NCBI RefSeq assembly: GCF_011492945.1
Contig: NZ_CP045119.1
Span: 2,790,001-2,854,000 of the forward strand
From: Rubrobacter tropicus
GTDB taxonomy: Bacteria; Actinomycetota; Rubrobacteria; Rubrobacterales; Rubrobacteraceae
Reading direction: 5' to 3'
Length of the DNA: 64,000 nt
Numbering within the stretch: position 1 is the first letter of the stretch; every line of letters starts with the position of its first letter. The position numbers were made by a program, and so were the translations under genes. The notes below the pieces were generated by a model. The model worked only from the letters and a program-made list of their open reading frames with translations. It searched no databases and was not told the DNA's origin. Below are positions 16,511 through 25,596 of this stretch, in pieces.

Positions 16511-18927
16511 GTGATCGAGAAACAACCGGAGACCGGCGGTGAGTACCAGCCCCTCGGCGCGGGCAAGCTCGCGGGCCACCACGATCACGGCCTGCGCCTG
16601 AGATCCGGCACGACCACGGTCGAGGTGACGGCCCTGGCCCCCGACCTGTTTCGCGTCGGCATGTTCCCGGAAGGCCGCACGCCCCGGTACAAAACCGAGG
16701 CAATAGCGAAAGATGATTGGGGTAGCGTCGAGGTCTCCATGCACGAGTCCGAGCAGGAGGTTACGCTCTCTACGGCCGCGGCCACGGCCCACGTCGCCCT
16801 GAATCCCCTTCGCGTCCGCTTCACGGACGGCTCGGGCAGGGAGTTCGCGGCGGACGACGAGGACCTCGGCATGGGCCCCGTCGTGGCGTCCGGGGCCGAC
16901 GTGTTCAGCCAGCCGCTCGGGAGCCCGGTCAGGCTGTACAAGAAGCGGGCCGCGGGCGAGCGGTACTTCGGGTGCGGGGAAAGGACTAGCGGGCTGGAGA
17001 AGACGGGCTCGTACCAGGTCTTCTGGAACGTCGACCCGCCCGGCGGGCACACCGCGGATTTCAACAACCTCTACTCCTCGATCCCCTTCCTCTTCTCGAT
17101 GACGGGCGGCAAGGCCCACGGCCTCTTCTTCGACAACACCCACCGCATCGAGTTCGACCTGGCCCTCGAAGACGAGGACCGCGCCTACTTCGGCGCCGAG
17201 GGCGGGGACGTCGTCTACTACGTCTTCTGCGGCCCGACGCCCGCCGACGTCCTCGACCGCTACACCGGGCTGACCGGCCGTATCCCGATGCCGCCGATGT
17301 GGTCGTTGGGCAACCAGCAGTGCCGCTACTCCTACATGGACGAGGCCGAGGTCAGGAGCGTGGCCCGAAACTTCAGGGAACGGGACATCCCGTGCGACGT
17401 GATCTACCTCGACATCCACTACATGGACGGCTACCGCGTCTTCACCTGGAACGACGAGAGGTTCCCCGACCCTGAAGGGCTGATCTCGGATTTGCACGAG
17501 CAGGGATTCCACGTCGTTACCATCGTCGATCCCGGCGTAAAGATTGACGAGGACTACCCGTCTACGTCGAGGGCCGGGACCGCGACCTCTACTGCAAGAC
17601 GAAAGAGGGCGAGGAGTACCACAACGTCGTCTGGCCCGGCCTGTGCGCCTTCCCGGACTTCACGAGCCCGGAGGCCCGCGAATGGTGGGCGGGAACCACA
17701 GGGTCCTGACGGACGCCGGGTCGATGGGATCTGGTGCGACATGAACGAGCCCTCCCTGTTCGTTCCCCGCCAGTCGACCATGCCGGACGAGGTCGTGCAT
17801 CCGGGCGGCCCGGGCGGCGAGTCGAAGTGGCACGCCCAGGTCCACAACACCTACGGCTCCCTCGTCGCCCGAGCCGCCCGCGAGGGCCTACTGAAGCTGA
17901 AGCCCGGCGATCGGCCCTTCGTCATTACGCGGGCCGGCTACGCGGGGCTGCAGCGGCACGCGATGCAGTGGACGGGGATAACTCCTCGTGGTGGGAGCAC
18001 CTCTGGATGACGATGCCCAGCTCCAGAACCTGGGCCTCTCCGGCGTCGCCTGGGCCGGCGTGGACATCGGGGGTTCTTCGGGACGCCAACGGGGAGCTCC
18101 TCGCCCGCTGGACTGAGATGGGGGTCTTCCAGCCTTTCTGCCGCAACCACACGGCCATAGACACCAAACACCAGGAGCCGTGGGCCTTCGGAGAACCCTA
18201 CGAGTCCGTCTGCCGCGAGATGCTGAAGCTCCGCCAACGCCTCCTCCCCCACCTCTACACGCTCTTCGAAGAGTGCCACCGCACGGGGGCCCCGATCCTG
18301 CGCCCCCTCCTCTTCGAGTACCCCGCCGACGAGACCACCTACACCGCGGACGACGAGTTCCTGCTGGGCAGGGATCTCCTCGTCGCCCCCATCTCCCGCC
18401 CCGGCATCGAGCACCGCCACGTCTACCTGCCCGAGGGGACGTGGTTCCACTTCTGGACGGGCGAGCGCCTCGACGGGCCGGCCCACGTCCTGGCCCACGC
18501 CCCTCTGGGCAAGCCGGCGGTCTATCTCAAGGCGAACACCCCGCTCCCCCTGGGACCGGACGCGGGCCACACCGGCGAGAAGCCCACGGACCCGCTCACC
18601 GTGCTGGTACACCCCGCAACGGGCGAAAAGGCGGGCGCCACGTCTCTGTACGAGGACGCCGGCGACGGCTTCGGCTACGAGACCGGCGAGTACGCCCGCC
18701 GCGAGATCTCCTGCGAAGCGACAAACGAACGGATAATCGTCCGCTTCGGGGAACGCGAGGGCACGTTCGTACCGGAGAGGGGACGGTCCTCGTGGAGCTG
18801 CGCGGCGTCGATTCCGCTCGGGGCGTCTCGGTGAACGGCGAGGCAACGGAGCCGCAGTCCTCCGATGGGGCATCGTGGTTGCGCTGGCCGAGACGGGGCG
18901 GAGACCACGATAGAGGTGGTCCTCTAA
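16511..18927 (+). pseudogene. GH31 alpha-glucosidase, about ten single-base frame breaks
   Basis: The region encodes a GH31 glycosidase of about 808 residues. The first 350 codons are clean and include RYFGCGERTSGLEKTGSYQV, SIPFLFSMTGG and YLDIHYMDGYRVFTWND. The nucleophile segment GIWCDMNEPSLF and the acid/base segment AWAGVDIGG are present but in shifted frames. Restoring one base at each of ten G or C runs (near 17557, 17691, 17718, 17974, 18016, 18069, 18080, 18779, 18867 and 18895) rebuilds a continuous protein to the TAA at 18927. The GTG start has a GCGGAGG site. Either a gene in decay or a poorly sequenced stretch; codon quality between breaks argues for the latter. It would release glucose from alpha-glucosides. 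Confidence 0.72.
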
Positions 18928-18950
18928 CGGAGATTCCGCAAAAAAGAGGC

Positions 18951-19844
18951 GTGTTGCGGAGAGCCTTGGTCCTGCTCTGCGCCCTGGCGCTCGGGTACGT
19001 GGGCATAAGTTTCCTCGTCGTCTTCAGGATGACCTCCCCGAGCCGCCGGCGGCCCGGGGAGACGCCCACGAGCGCGGGTCTCGCCTACGAAGAGGTGGGG
19101 CTACTCAGTACCGATGGGATCAGGCTGAAGGCGTGGTGGGTTCCCATCGAGGGCTCCTCGCGGGCGGCCGTGCTGGTTCACGGCTGGGGTGGGCACCGCT
19201 CCGACGAGCACGTCCTGAAGACCGCGCCCGTCTACCTTCGCGAGGGCTACAGCGTTCTCATCATAGACCTGAGGGCGCAAGGGGAGTCAGGCGGGCGGCG
19301 CCGCACGTTGGGCTACCGCGAGGTACGCGACGTGCGCGGGGCGCTTCTCTGGCTGAAAGGGCGCGGCTACGGGCCCGGGGAGACCGTGCTACACGGGTGG
19401 TCCATGGGGGGCGCGACCGTCGTGCGGGCCGCGCCCGGTACGGGGGTGGCCGCGGTCGTTGAAGAGGCGGGGTACGCCGACCTGCCGCTCCTGCTCGAAC
19501 GGGCGATACCCAGGATCGCCGGCCTTCCCCGGCTCTTCGTGCCGGGCGTCCTGCTGGCGGGCAAGCTCTGGCCGGACTTCGACGCCTGGGACGTGCAGCC
19601 CGACCGGGAGGCTTCAGAACTCCTGAGGGAAGGCGTGCCGCTGTTCATCATCCACTCCTCCGAAGACGGGCTCATCCCCGTCGAACACGCGGAGAAATTC
19701 GCCGCGGCCCACCCCGAGGCGGCGGTCTGGATCCTCCCCGACCACGACCACGTCGAGGCCTTCGCCCACCCGGAATACGAAGAGAGGCTGCGGTCCTTCC
19801 TGAGAACCGTTACGACCAAACGCCGCCCCGCCCCACCAACGTAG
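18951..19844 (+). CDS. Membrane-anchored alpha/beta hydrolase
   Basis: A 297-residue hydrolase. The first 30 residues are one hydrophobic segment (ALVLLCALALGYVGISFLV), probably a signal anchor placing the enzyme outside. The fold carries AVLVHGWGGHRSDEH (oxyanion region), the nucleophile elbow GWSMGG, the Asp in IIHSSEDGLIPVEHA and the His in LPDHDHVEAF. It resembles BAAT/YqiI-type and serine aminopeptidase S33 esterases; the substrate is unknown. GTG start at 18951 lies 24 bases after the GH31 stop, so the two may be co-transcribed. Confidence 0.8.
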   Translation: MLRRALVLLCALALGYVGISFLVVFRMTSPSRRRPGETPTSAGLAYEEVGLLSTDGIRLKAWWVPIEGSSRAAVLVHGWGGHRSDEHVLKTAPVYLREGYSVLIIDLRAQGESGGRRRTLGYREVRDVRGALLWLKGRGYGPGETVLHGWSMGGATVVRAAPGTGVAAVVEEAGYADLPLLLERAIPRIAGLPRLFVPGVLLAGKLWPDFDAWDVQPDREASELLREGVPLFIIHSSEDGLIPVEHAEKFAAAHPEAAVWILPDHDHVEAFAHPEYEERLRSFLRTVTTKRRPAPPT

Positions 19845-19877
19845 CGACGATCCCGAACCGCAACAAATCTTCGTCCG

Positions 19878-19912
19878 CCCCCAAACGTAGGGACGGGTTT
19901 CGAACCCGCCCC
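19878..19912 (+). repeat. Dispersed hairpin repeat, family B, copy 1
   Basis: The unit starts CCCCCAAACGT and ends with CGGGTTTCGAACCCGCC. It matches the unit at 22672-22704 on the opposite strand at 30 of 33 positions. It lies at the 3' end of the hydrolase gene, before convergent genes. Confidence 0.6.
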
Positions 19913-19936
19913 TGGGAAACCCGACCGCGGGATGCG

Positions 19937-20599
19937 TCAGCCCCGGATCAGGGCCAGCAGCCCGGGGTCCGTGAAGTCCTCGACCACCACGAAGACCCCG
20001 GCCTCTGAGAGCCGGCCCGGTTCCTGGGTCGAGGCTACGCCGACGGTCGGGATGCCGGCGTCGACGGCCGAGGTTATGCCAGAGACGGAGTCCTCGAAGG
20101 CCAGGGCTTCCTCGGGTGACACGCCGAGTCGCTTCAGGGCTTCGTTGTAGGGGGCGGGGTCGGGCTTCACCGCCTCCGTCTCGTCGGAGAGGACTATGGT
20201 GTCGAAGAAGTCCTGGAGCTTCAGGGCCGGCAGGATCGCCTCGACGTTCTCCCCGGGCGCGTTGGTGACGAGGCCGGTCGCGAGGCCGCGGCCCTTTGTC
20301 TCCCGCAGGAAATCCAGGAGTCCGGGGAGCGGCTCTAGTTCCCCGGCGCGCTCCCGGAAGCTCGCTTCCTTCGCCTCGAAGATTGAACGCCCCTCCTCGT
20401 CCGAAAGGTTTGGCAGAAGGTCGCGCACGATGTCGGCGCTCGACTTGCCGCTGATGTTCTCTTTGTAGAACGCCTCGTCGACCTCTATGCCCCGCGGCGC
20501 GAGGACCTCAACCCACGTCGGCAGGTGCAGCGAGTCGGTCTCGGCGAGGGTGCCGTCGAGGTCGAAGAGAAGGGCCCGGTACGAGACGCTAGAGCTCAT
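19937..20599 (-). CDS. HAD-superfamily phosphatase, beta-phosphoglucomutase-like
   Basis: A 220-residue HAD hydrolase of subfamily IA. Motif I LLFDLDGTLAETDSLH gives the catalytic Asp pair near residue 12, motif II is LVTNAP, motif III the Lys in ETEAVKPDPAPY, and motif IV AFEDSVSGI. A helical cap sits between motifs I and II. Such enzymes act on sugar phosphates or phosphoglycolate; the substrate is not decided. Its start overlaps the stop of the upstream membrane protein by 11 bases, so the two form an operon. Confidence 0.85.
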   Translation of the reverse strand: MSSSVSYRALLFDLDGTLAETDSLHLPTWVEVLAPRGIEVDEAFYKENISGKSSADIVRDLLPNLSDEEGRSIFEAKEASFRERAGELEPLPGLLDFLRETKGRGLATGLVTNAPGENVEAILPALKLQDFFDTIVLSDETEAVKPDPAPYNEALKRLGVSPEEALAFEDSVSGITSAVDAGIPTVGVASTQEPGRLSEAGVFVVVEDFTDPGLLALIRG

Positions 20600-20927
20600 A
20601 CAGGACCATGTTGAGGGCGCGGGTCACGATGAGGAGCGCGCCGATGTACAGGAGGATGAACAGGTGGCCCCTCTCTTTGCGTTTCCTGAGCGGGCTCGTC
20701 TTGTACTCGGCCATGGCGAGGAGCACCCCGAGCGCGCAGAGGCCCCACACCCAGTAGAACGCGAAGTACCGGGCGGCGTTGCCCGGGTCCGGATGAAGCG
20801 TCGCCCACGCGAACGCCAGCGTCACGAAGGCGGCCACCGAGATCGAGAGCACGAAAAACACCCTGTTCACCCGGCGCCTGCGGTTCCAGGCGAGCCAACC
20901 ATTGAATGTCGATACCAGTGAGTTCAC
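20589..20927 (-). CDS. Small membrane protein of unknown function
   Basis: A 112-residue protein with three hydrophobic helices (VFFVLSISVAAFVTLAFAW, YFAFYWVWGLCALGVLLAM, FILLYIGALLIVTRALNMV). A basic loop RRRR follows the first 15 residues and another KTSPLRKRKERG lies between helices two and three. I do not recognise a family. It is coupled to the HAD gene by an 11-base overlap. Confidence 0.65.
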   Translation of the reverse strand: MNSLVSTFNGWLAWNRRRRVNRVFFVLSISVAAFVTLAFAWATLHPDPGNAARYFAFYWVWGLCALGVLLAMAEYKTSPLRKRKERGHLFILLYIGALLIVTRALNMVLYEL

Positions 20928-20972
20928 GACGGCTATGTTAGCAGCCGGGAGGGGGTGATCCGGTGAAAAGTT

Positions 20973-21455
20973 TCAAGGTTTCACCCGGACGACGCGGGCG
21001 CCGGTGATGTTTTGCAGATCATCCGGGTCGAGGCCGAAGACGACGTGCGTGTGGCCCGCTGCGGCCCAGACCTCATCCTGCTCGAGCAGGTCCTCGTCGA
21101 AGAACGCAACGGGCGTCTCGGCGTGTGCCAGGGGCGGCACGCCACCTATGGCGAAGCCGGTCTTCTCGCGGACGAAGGCGGCGTCGGCCTTCTCGACGGG
21201 CTCCCCGAGGTGGTCCGAGATCCTCCGCTCGCCCACCCGGTTGGGGCCGCTCGCCAGGACCAGCACGGGCCCGCCGGTATCCGCGCCCTTGAAGACGAGG
21301 GACTTTACGATCTGCTCGACCCGGCAACCCAGCGCCGCCGCCGCGTCCGCGGCGCTCCGCGCGGTCTGGTCCAGCTCCACGAACTCGGGGAAGAGCCCCC
21401 GCTCCTCCACCGCGGCCCGTACCCGCCTGACGCTCTCCCTGTCCCCGTAAGCCAT
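20973..21455 (-). CDS. YbaK/EbsC-type aminoacyl-tRNA deacylase
   Basis: A 160-residue single-domain protein of the YbaK/ProX-deacylase fold. ALGCRVEQIVKSLVFKG carries the conserved Lys, PVLVLASGPNRV and GGVPPLAHAE (the Gly-Gly-x-Pro loop) line the pocket. These proteins clear mischarged aminoacyl-tRNAs in the cytoplasm. The ATG at 21455 has a GGAGG site; earlier starts lack one. Divergent from the MFS gene. Confidence 0.85.
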   Translation of the reverse strand: MAYGDRESVRRVRAAVEERGLFPEFVELDQTARSAADAAAALGCRVEQIVKSLVFKGADTGGPVLVLASGPNRVGERRISDHLGEPVEKADAAFVREKTGFAIGGVPPLAHAETPVAFFDEDLLEQDEVWAAAGHTHVVFGLDPDDLQNITGARVVRVKP

Positions 21456-21534
21456 CGCCCAACCTCCGCGTCTCTCTTCCTTCGAGCGAGCAATACCGGT
21501 GGCAGCGTCCCTCGCTGGCAGTAGAATAACCGCC

Positions 21535-22656
21535 GTGCGCCGACTCCTCACACTCTGCTGCGCGATAGTCCTGGTCGACACGATCTTCTACGCCGCCCTG
21601 ACCCCGCTGGTTCCTTACTTCAACGACGAGTTCGGCCTCTCGAAGTCGGCGGTGGGGCTCCTCGGGGGCGCGTTCGGGGCTGGGGTGCTCGCAGGCGCCG
21701 CGCCGGGCGGCTACCTGGCCTCGCGGGCCGGCGTGAAGGCCGCCGCGCTCGTCGGGCTCGCCCTGATGTCCGTCACGAGCATGGCGTTCGCCGTGGCGGA
21801 CACCACCTGGCTGCTCTTGCTGACCCGGTTCGTCGGCGGTTTCGGCAGCGCGCTCTCGTGGGTGGCCGCGTTCACCTGGCTCGTCGCCCGGGCGCCGGAG
21901 GGGCGGCGCGGGGAACTCATAGGCGTGATGCTCAGCGCCGCCGTCGTCGGCGCCCTGCTCGGTCCGGTCCTCGGGAGCGCCGCGGCAATCGTCGGCCTCG
22001 TTCCGGCCTTTACGGGCGTCGCCCTGGCCGGCCTCGCCATCGCCCTGTGGGCCGTCTTCGAGCCCGCGCCGGCGCCGACCGGGGACGGCTCGCCCGTCGG
22101 CGCCCTGGGGGTCCTGCGACGGCCGAGGCTCCTCACCGGGCTCCTCTTCGTGGCGTTCTCGCCGCTTCTCTTCTCCGCCCTCACCGTGCTCGTCCCGCTC
22201 GACCTCTCGGCCGTCGGCTGGGGGGCCGCGGCGGTCGGGGCGGTCTTCCTGGTCAGCGCGGGCTTCGAGGCCCTCGTCCACCCGCTCTTCGGGCGCTGGA
22301 CGGACCGCAGCGGCTACCGGCCGCCCGTCCTCGCGGCCCTCCTGGCCTCGATAGCGATACTCGCCGCGCTCGCCTACTCGGCCAACCCATGGCTGCTCGC
22401 GCTCCTCGTCGTGCTCGCGGGCGTCGCCTTCAACGCCCCTCTCGTCCCCGGCACGGCCCTCTTCTCCCGCGGCACCGAGAAGGCAGGCCTCGACCAGGCG
22501 GTCGCCTTCGCCATAACCAACTTCGCCTGGGCCTCGGGCTACGCCGTCGGCGCACCCCTAGGCGGCTTCCTCGCCGACCTCGGCGGCGACGCCCTCTCCT
22601 ACGTTTTCCTTATAGGCGTCTGCCTCGCGGCGATGTTGCTGTTGCGGGCCGAGTGA
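21535..22656 (+). CDS. Major facilitator superfamily transporter
   Basis: A 373-residue protein with twelve predicted helices. LVPYFNDEFGLSKSAVG precedes helix 2, and the A-type loop GGYLASRAGVKAAALVG and its mirror GRWTDRSGYRPPVLAAL between helices 8 and 9 are the paired MFS loops. The GTG at 21535 is taken as the start because the family N-terminus begins there; a GTG at 21499 would add 12 polar residues. The substrate is unknown; the arrangement resembles drug and sugar exporters. Confidence 0.85.
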   Translation: MRRLLTLCCAIVLVDTIFYAALTPLVPYFNDEFGLSKSAVGLLGGAFGAGVLAGAAPGGYLASRAGVKAAALVGLALMSVTSMAFAVADTTWLLLLTRFVGGFGSALSWVAAFTWLVARAPEGRRGELIGVMLSAAVVGALLGPVLGSAAAIVGLVPAFTGVALAGLAIALWAVFEPAPAPTGDGSPVGALGVLRRPRLLTGLLFVAFSPLLFSALTVLVPLDLSAVGWGAAAVGAVFLVSAGFEALVHPLFGRWTDRSGYRPPVLAALLASIAILAALAYSANPWLLALLVVLAGVAFNAPLVPGTALFSRGTEKAGLDQAVAFAITNFAWASGYAVGAPLGGFLADLGGDALSYVFLIGVCLAAMLLLRAE

Positions 22657-22671
22657 CGCGGGTTGCGGCCT

Positions 22672-22704
22672 GGCGGGTTTGAAACCCGCCCCCACGTTTG
22701 GGGG
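22672..22704 (-). repeat. Dispersed hairpin repeat, family B, copy 2
   Basis: GGCGGGTTT pairs with AAACCCGCC, and the flanking CCCCC/GGGGG arms around ACGTTT pair again. Read on the minus strand it repeats the 19.9 kb unit with three differences in 33. It lies just past the MFS stop codon and probably acts as a transcript end. Confidence 0.6.
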
Positions 22705-22788
22705 TCGGGCCCGGGTGTTGGGCCGTGACGTGGGCCGGTTCTTTCATATACTGTGAACCGTAGATAAAACTATCGACAGGAGCGAAGC

Positions 22789-23487
22789 GTGACCCAGCCC
22801 ATAGACCTCCACTACTGGCCGACGCCCAACGGGTGGAAGGCTTCCATCATCCTGGAAGAGCTCGGGTTGCCTTACGAGGTGAAGCCCGTGAACATCGCGG
22901 AGGGCGACCAGTTCGAGCCCGAGTTTCTCAAGATCAGCCCCAACAACAAGATGCCGGCCATCGTCGACCCGGATGGGCCTGACGGGGAGCCGATCTCCGT
23001 CTTCGAGTCCGGGGCCATCCTGATCTACCTCGCCGAGAAGACCGGCCGCTTCCTCCCCGCCGATCCGCGCGGAAAGTACCGCGTTCTCGAGTGGCTGATG
23101 TTCCAGATGGGCTCCGTCGGGCCGATGCTCGGGCAGGCCCACCACTTCCGCCAGTACGCCCCCGAGACGATCCCCTACGCGATCCAGCGCTACACGGACG
23201 AGGCGGCCAGGATCTACCGCGTCATCGACCGCCGGCTCGCCGAATCCGAGTACATAGCCGCCGACGAATACACCATCGCCGACGTGGCCGTCTTCCCCTG
23301 GCTCGTCCCCCACGAGAACCAGGGCCAGAACCTCGACGACTACCCGAACCTCAAGCGCTGGTACGAGGCGGTGGAGTCACGCCCGGCGGTTCAGCGCGGC
23401 CTTGAAGTCTTCGCGGAGCAACGCCGCCAGCTCACCCGCGACATGGACGAGGAGACCCGCAGCACCCTCTTCGGCAACAAGAGGTAA
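22789..23487 (+). CDS. Glutathione S-transferase-like protein (YfcG/Ure2 group)
   Basis: A 232-residue protein. The thioredoxin-like half starts DLHYWPTPNGWKASIILEEL, with SPNNKMPAIVDPDG as the cis-Pro loop and VFESGAILIYLAEK as the conserved Glu-Ser pair; an all-helical half follows with YTIADVAVFPWL. This matches YfcG-type disulfide reductases. Actinobacteria rarely make glutathione, so the thiol partner is uncertain. GTG start at 22789 with ACAGGA upstream; a perfect hairpin follows the stop. Confidence 0.87.
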   Translation: MTQPIDLHYWPTPNGWKASIILEELGLPYEVKPVNIAEGDQFEPEFLKISPNNKMPAIVDPDGPDGEPISVFESGAILIYLAEKTGRFLPADPRGKYRVLEWLMFQMGSVGPMLGQAHHFRQYAPETIPYAIQRYTDEAARIYRVIDRRLAESEYIAADEYTIADVAVFPWLVPHENQGQNLDDYPNLKRWYEAVESRPAVQRGLEVFAEQRRQLTRDMDEETRSTLFGNKR

Positions 23488-23508
23488 GGCCGGCGCGGAG
23501 CGCCGGCC
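23488..23508. terminator. GC hairpin at the end of the GST gene
   Basis: GGCCGGCGC and GCGCCGGCC form a perfect 9-base stem with the loop GGA immediately after the TAA. Confidence 0.55.
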
Positions 23509-23545
23509 GCGGTCAGCTTCTTGTCTTTTGCTGAAAGCTGACCGC
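23509..23545. repeat. Dispersed hairpin repeat, family A, copy 2
   Basis: GCGGTCAGCTT pairs with AAGCTGACCGC around the loop CTTGTCTTTTGCTGA. Stem sequence differs from the 4.3 kb copy, but the T-rich loop ending TTGCTGA and the AAGCTGA arm are shared. It sits between convergent GST and GlcG-like genes. Confidence 0.55.
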
Positions 23546-23560
23546 TGAAGGCTGACAGCT

Positions 23561-23962
23561 CTAAAACGCCGCCGCGCCTGCTTCGGCGACCTGCTGGTCC
23601 TGGTCCACGGTTCCCGTGCTGACGCCGACGGCGCCGACGATGTCGTCTCCGCGCCGCAGGGGTATGCCGCCGGCGAAGATGACCAGCCTGCCCCCGTGCG
23701 CGTCGCTTAGGCCGAAGAGCTCCTGTCCGGACTGGGTCAGCGCGGCCAAGTCCTTCGTCTCGGTCTGGAAGGCTATCGAGGTGTAGGCCTTGTTTATGGA
23801 GATGGAGATGCTGCCTATAAAGGCGCCGTCCATGCGGACGTGGGACTTGAGGTGGCCCCCCGCGTCCACGACGGCTATGTCCATCGGGCAGCCGATCTCG
23901 GCCGCCTTCTCCTCGGCCGCCGCGATGACCCGGCGCGCGTCCTCGAGCGTTATGGTCTCCAT
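23561..23962 (-). CDS. GlcG/HbpS-family protein
   Basis: A 133-residue protein with the family pattern ITLEDARRVIAAAEEKAAE, AVVDAGGHLKSHVRMDGAF and GGIPLRRGDDIVGAVGVSTG. Members include HbpS, a haem-responsive protein, and GlcG of glycolate loci; many have no known job. No signal peptide is present, so this copy should be cytoplasmic. ATG 23962 has an AAAGGAGA site. It lies 14 bases after the stop of the UGA-containing binding-protein-like gene and probably shares its transcript. Confidence 0.8.
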   Translation of the reverse strand: METITLEDARRVIAAAEEKAAEIGCPMDIAVVDAGGHLKSHVRMDGAFIGSISISINKAYTSIAFQTETKDLAALTQSGQELFGLSDAHGGRLVIFAGGIPLRRGDDIVGAVGVSTGTVDQDQQVAEAGAAAF

Positions 23963-23976
23963 GTCTCTCCTTTCGT

Positions 23977-25596
23977 CTACCCGCCGCCCCGGCGCGACCA
24001 GTGTCCCTCGTCCACCTCGGTCTCGGCCAGCTCCAGGGTGGCGGCGTGGCCGGTGAAGTCCACGTGCTTGTTGACGGCGACGAGCGCCTGCGGGCAGCAC
24101 AGGAAGACGTTCAGGGCCTCGTCGTAGACGAGCCTGTCGAGTTCCTTGCCGAGGTCGCCGAGCTTTTCCGGGTCGGTCTCGACGACGGAGCGGCCCATGA
24201 GGTCCTCGAACTCGGGCAGCACCGGCCCGGCCCGGAAGGCGCCGCCGGAGTGGAAGTACTCGCGGTGGATGACCGCGGGCGGGTAGCCGGCGGCCAGGTC
24301 GAACCAGGCGTGGACGAGCACGTCGAAGGGCACGGGCAGTTTCTTCTCGACGAGCGCCCGCTGCGCGGCGACCAGGTTTTCGTCCGGGATCGTAACGAGA
24401 TCCACCCCGATCCCCAAAGATTCCCCGAAGCTTTCGGCCAGGTAACGGGCCACCGCCTCGACGTCGCCCGTGGTCGCCAGCCTGAGCGCCCGGTCGGGCG
24501 GCCACCCGGCCTCGGCCAGAAGCCTCTTGCCCTCCTCAGGGTCGTGCGGGTAGGGTTCGAGGTCGTCCGGCGACTCCCAGGAGTAGGGCGGCGCCATCGC
24601 TGCGACCGGGTGGGCGTACCCGAAGAAGACCTCGCGTACCAGGCGGTCGCGGTCCACGGCGAGGTTGAGCGCTTTGCGGACCCGGACGTCGTCCAGGGGC
24701 GCCGAGTTGCGGTTTATGAGGCCGGATACGACGCGCATGGCGTCGATGGTCACGAGGTTCGCGTGATCCGAGTCCCTGACCCTCCCGGCGTCGGCCGGGG
24801 AGACCTCGGTGACTATGTCGACCTCGCCCTCCGCGTCGCAGACGAGGCCGAGCGCCTCGGCGGGCCCGACGTCGTTTCGGAAGACCACCTTTTCCAGGCG
24901 CGGGCCGCGTTCCTTGTTCCAGTGGTCGGGGTTGGCTTCGAGGACCACCCTATCGCTGCGCGGCAGGTTCGTCGGGAGCCAGGTGCAGGTGAAAGGTTCG
25001 GCCTCGATGATGGCGATCTCGGCCTCCCAGGAGGAGAAGCCCTCGACGAGGGTGAACGGTCCCGAGCCCCACGGGCCCGGAGCGTCGATGGCTCACCAGT
25101 GTCCTTCGCCGGTGCCGTACTTACGGTACCCGAACCCCTCCTCCTCCCAGAAGCGGGTGCTAGCTATGTGAAAACCCCTGAACTTCGCGAGCGCCAGCCC
25201 GTCCGGCTCGGGGAACACAAAGCGCGCGGTGTGGTCGTCGGGGCACTCCACGCGCGTGTCCGGGTGGAAGTTCAGGTAAGTCCCGGGCGGGTGCGGGGCC
25301 TTCCACTTCTGCACCTCGTCAAAAGACCTCTTGATGCTGTGGGATGTCAGCGGCTCGCCGTCCTGGAAGCGCACGCCCTCGCGGACCTTGACGATGAGGG
25401 TGCTGCCCTCCCACCCGGAGTCCTCCATGCAGGCCCCGACGATGTTGCCCCTCTCGTCGGTGCGGACCGGCTCCTCCATCGTGTTCCAGGTTATGAACAA
25501 CCAGTTGAGCGGGTGCGGGTCGACGACGTGAACGGTGCCAACCGGCGCACGGACGCCCCCTTCGGCGGCGGGCTGCCGCGTGGCCTGACCTGTCAT
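23977..25596 (-). CDS. Peptide/nickel-type solute-binding protein (SBP_bac_5), candidate selenoprotein with in-frame UGA at 25093-25095
   Basis: Read from the ATG at 25596 to the TAG at 23977, the frame is continuous except for one TGA at codon 168; with read-through it is a 539-residue family-5 solute-binding protein. Before the UGA: VREGVRFQDGEPLTSHSIK and YRKYGTGEGHW. After it: AIDAPGPWGSGPFTLVEGF, then LINRNSAPLDDVRVRKALNL and FFGYAHPVAAMAPP. The block just past the UGA is the normal GTGPF motif of the family, so homology spans the codon without a gap. There is no signal peptide, which is odd for a binding protein. Either the UGA encodes selenocysteine or it is a nonsense mutation of a Trp, Cys or Arg codon. 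A hairpin like that of selD supports the first. Confidence 0.7.
25062..25080 (-). promoter_or_regulatory. Candidate bacterial SECIS hairpin in the binding-protein gene
   Basis: On the minus strand CCGGGCCC (+13 to +20 from the UGA) pairs with GGGCTCGG (+24 to +31), with one G-U pair, around the loop GTG (+21 to +23). Spacer, stem length, loop length and a G in the first loop position are identical in geometry to the selD element. GC-rich DNA forms hairpins easily, so this is supportive rather than proof. Confidence 0.5.
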
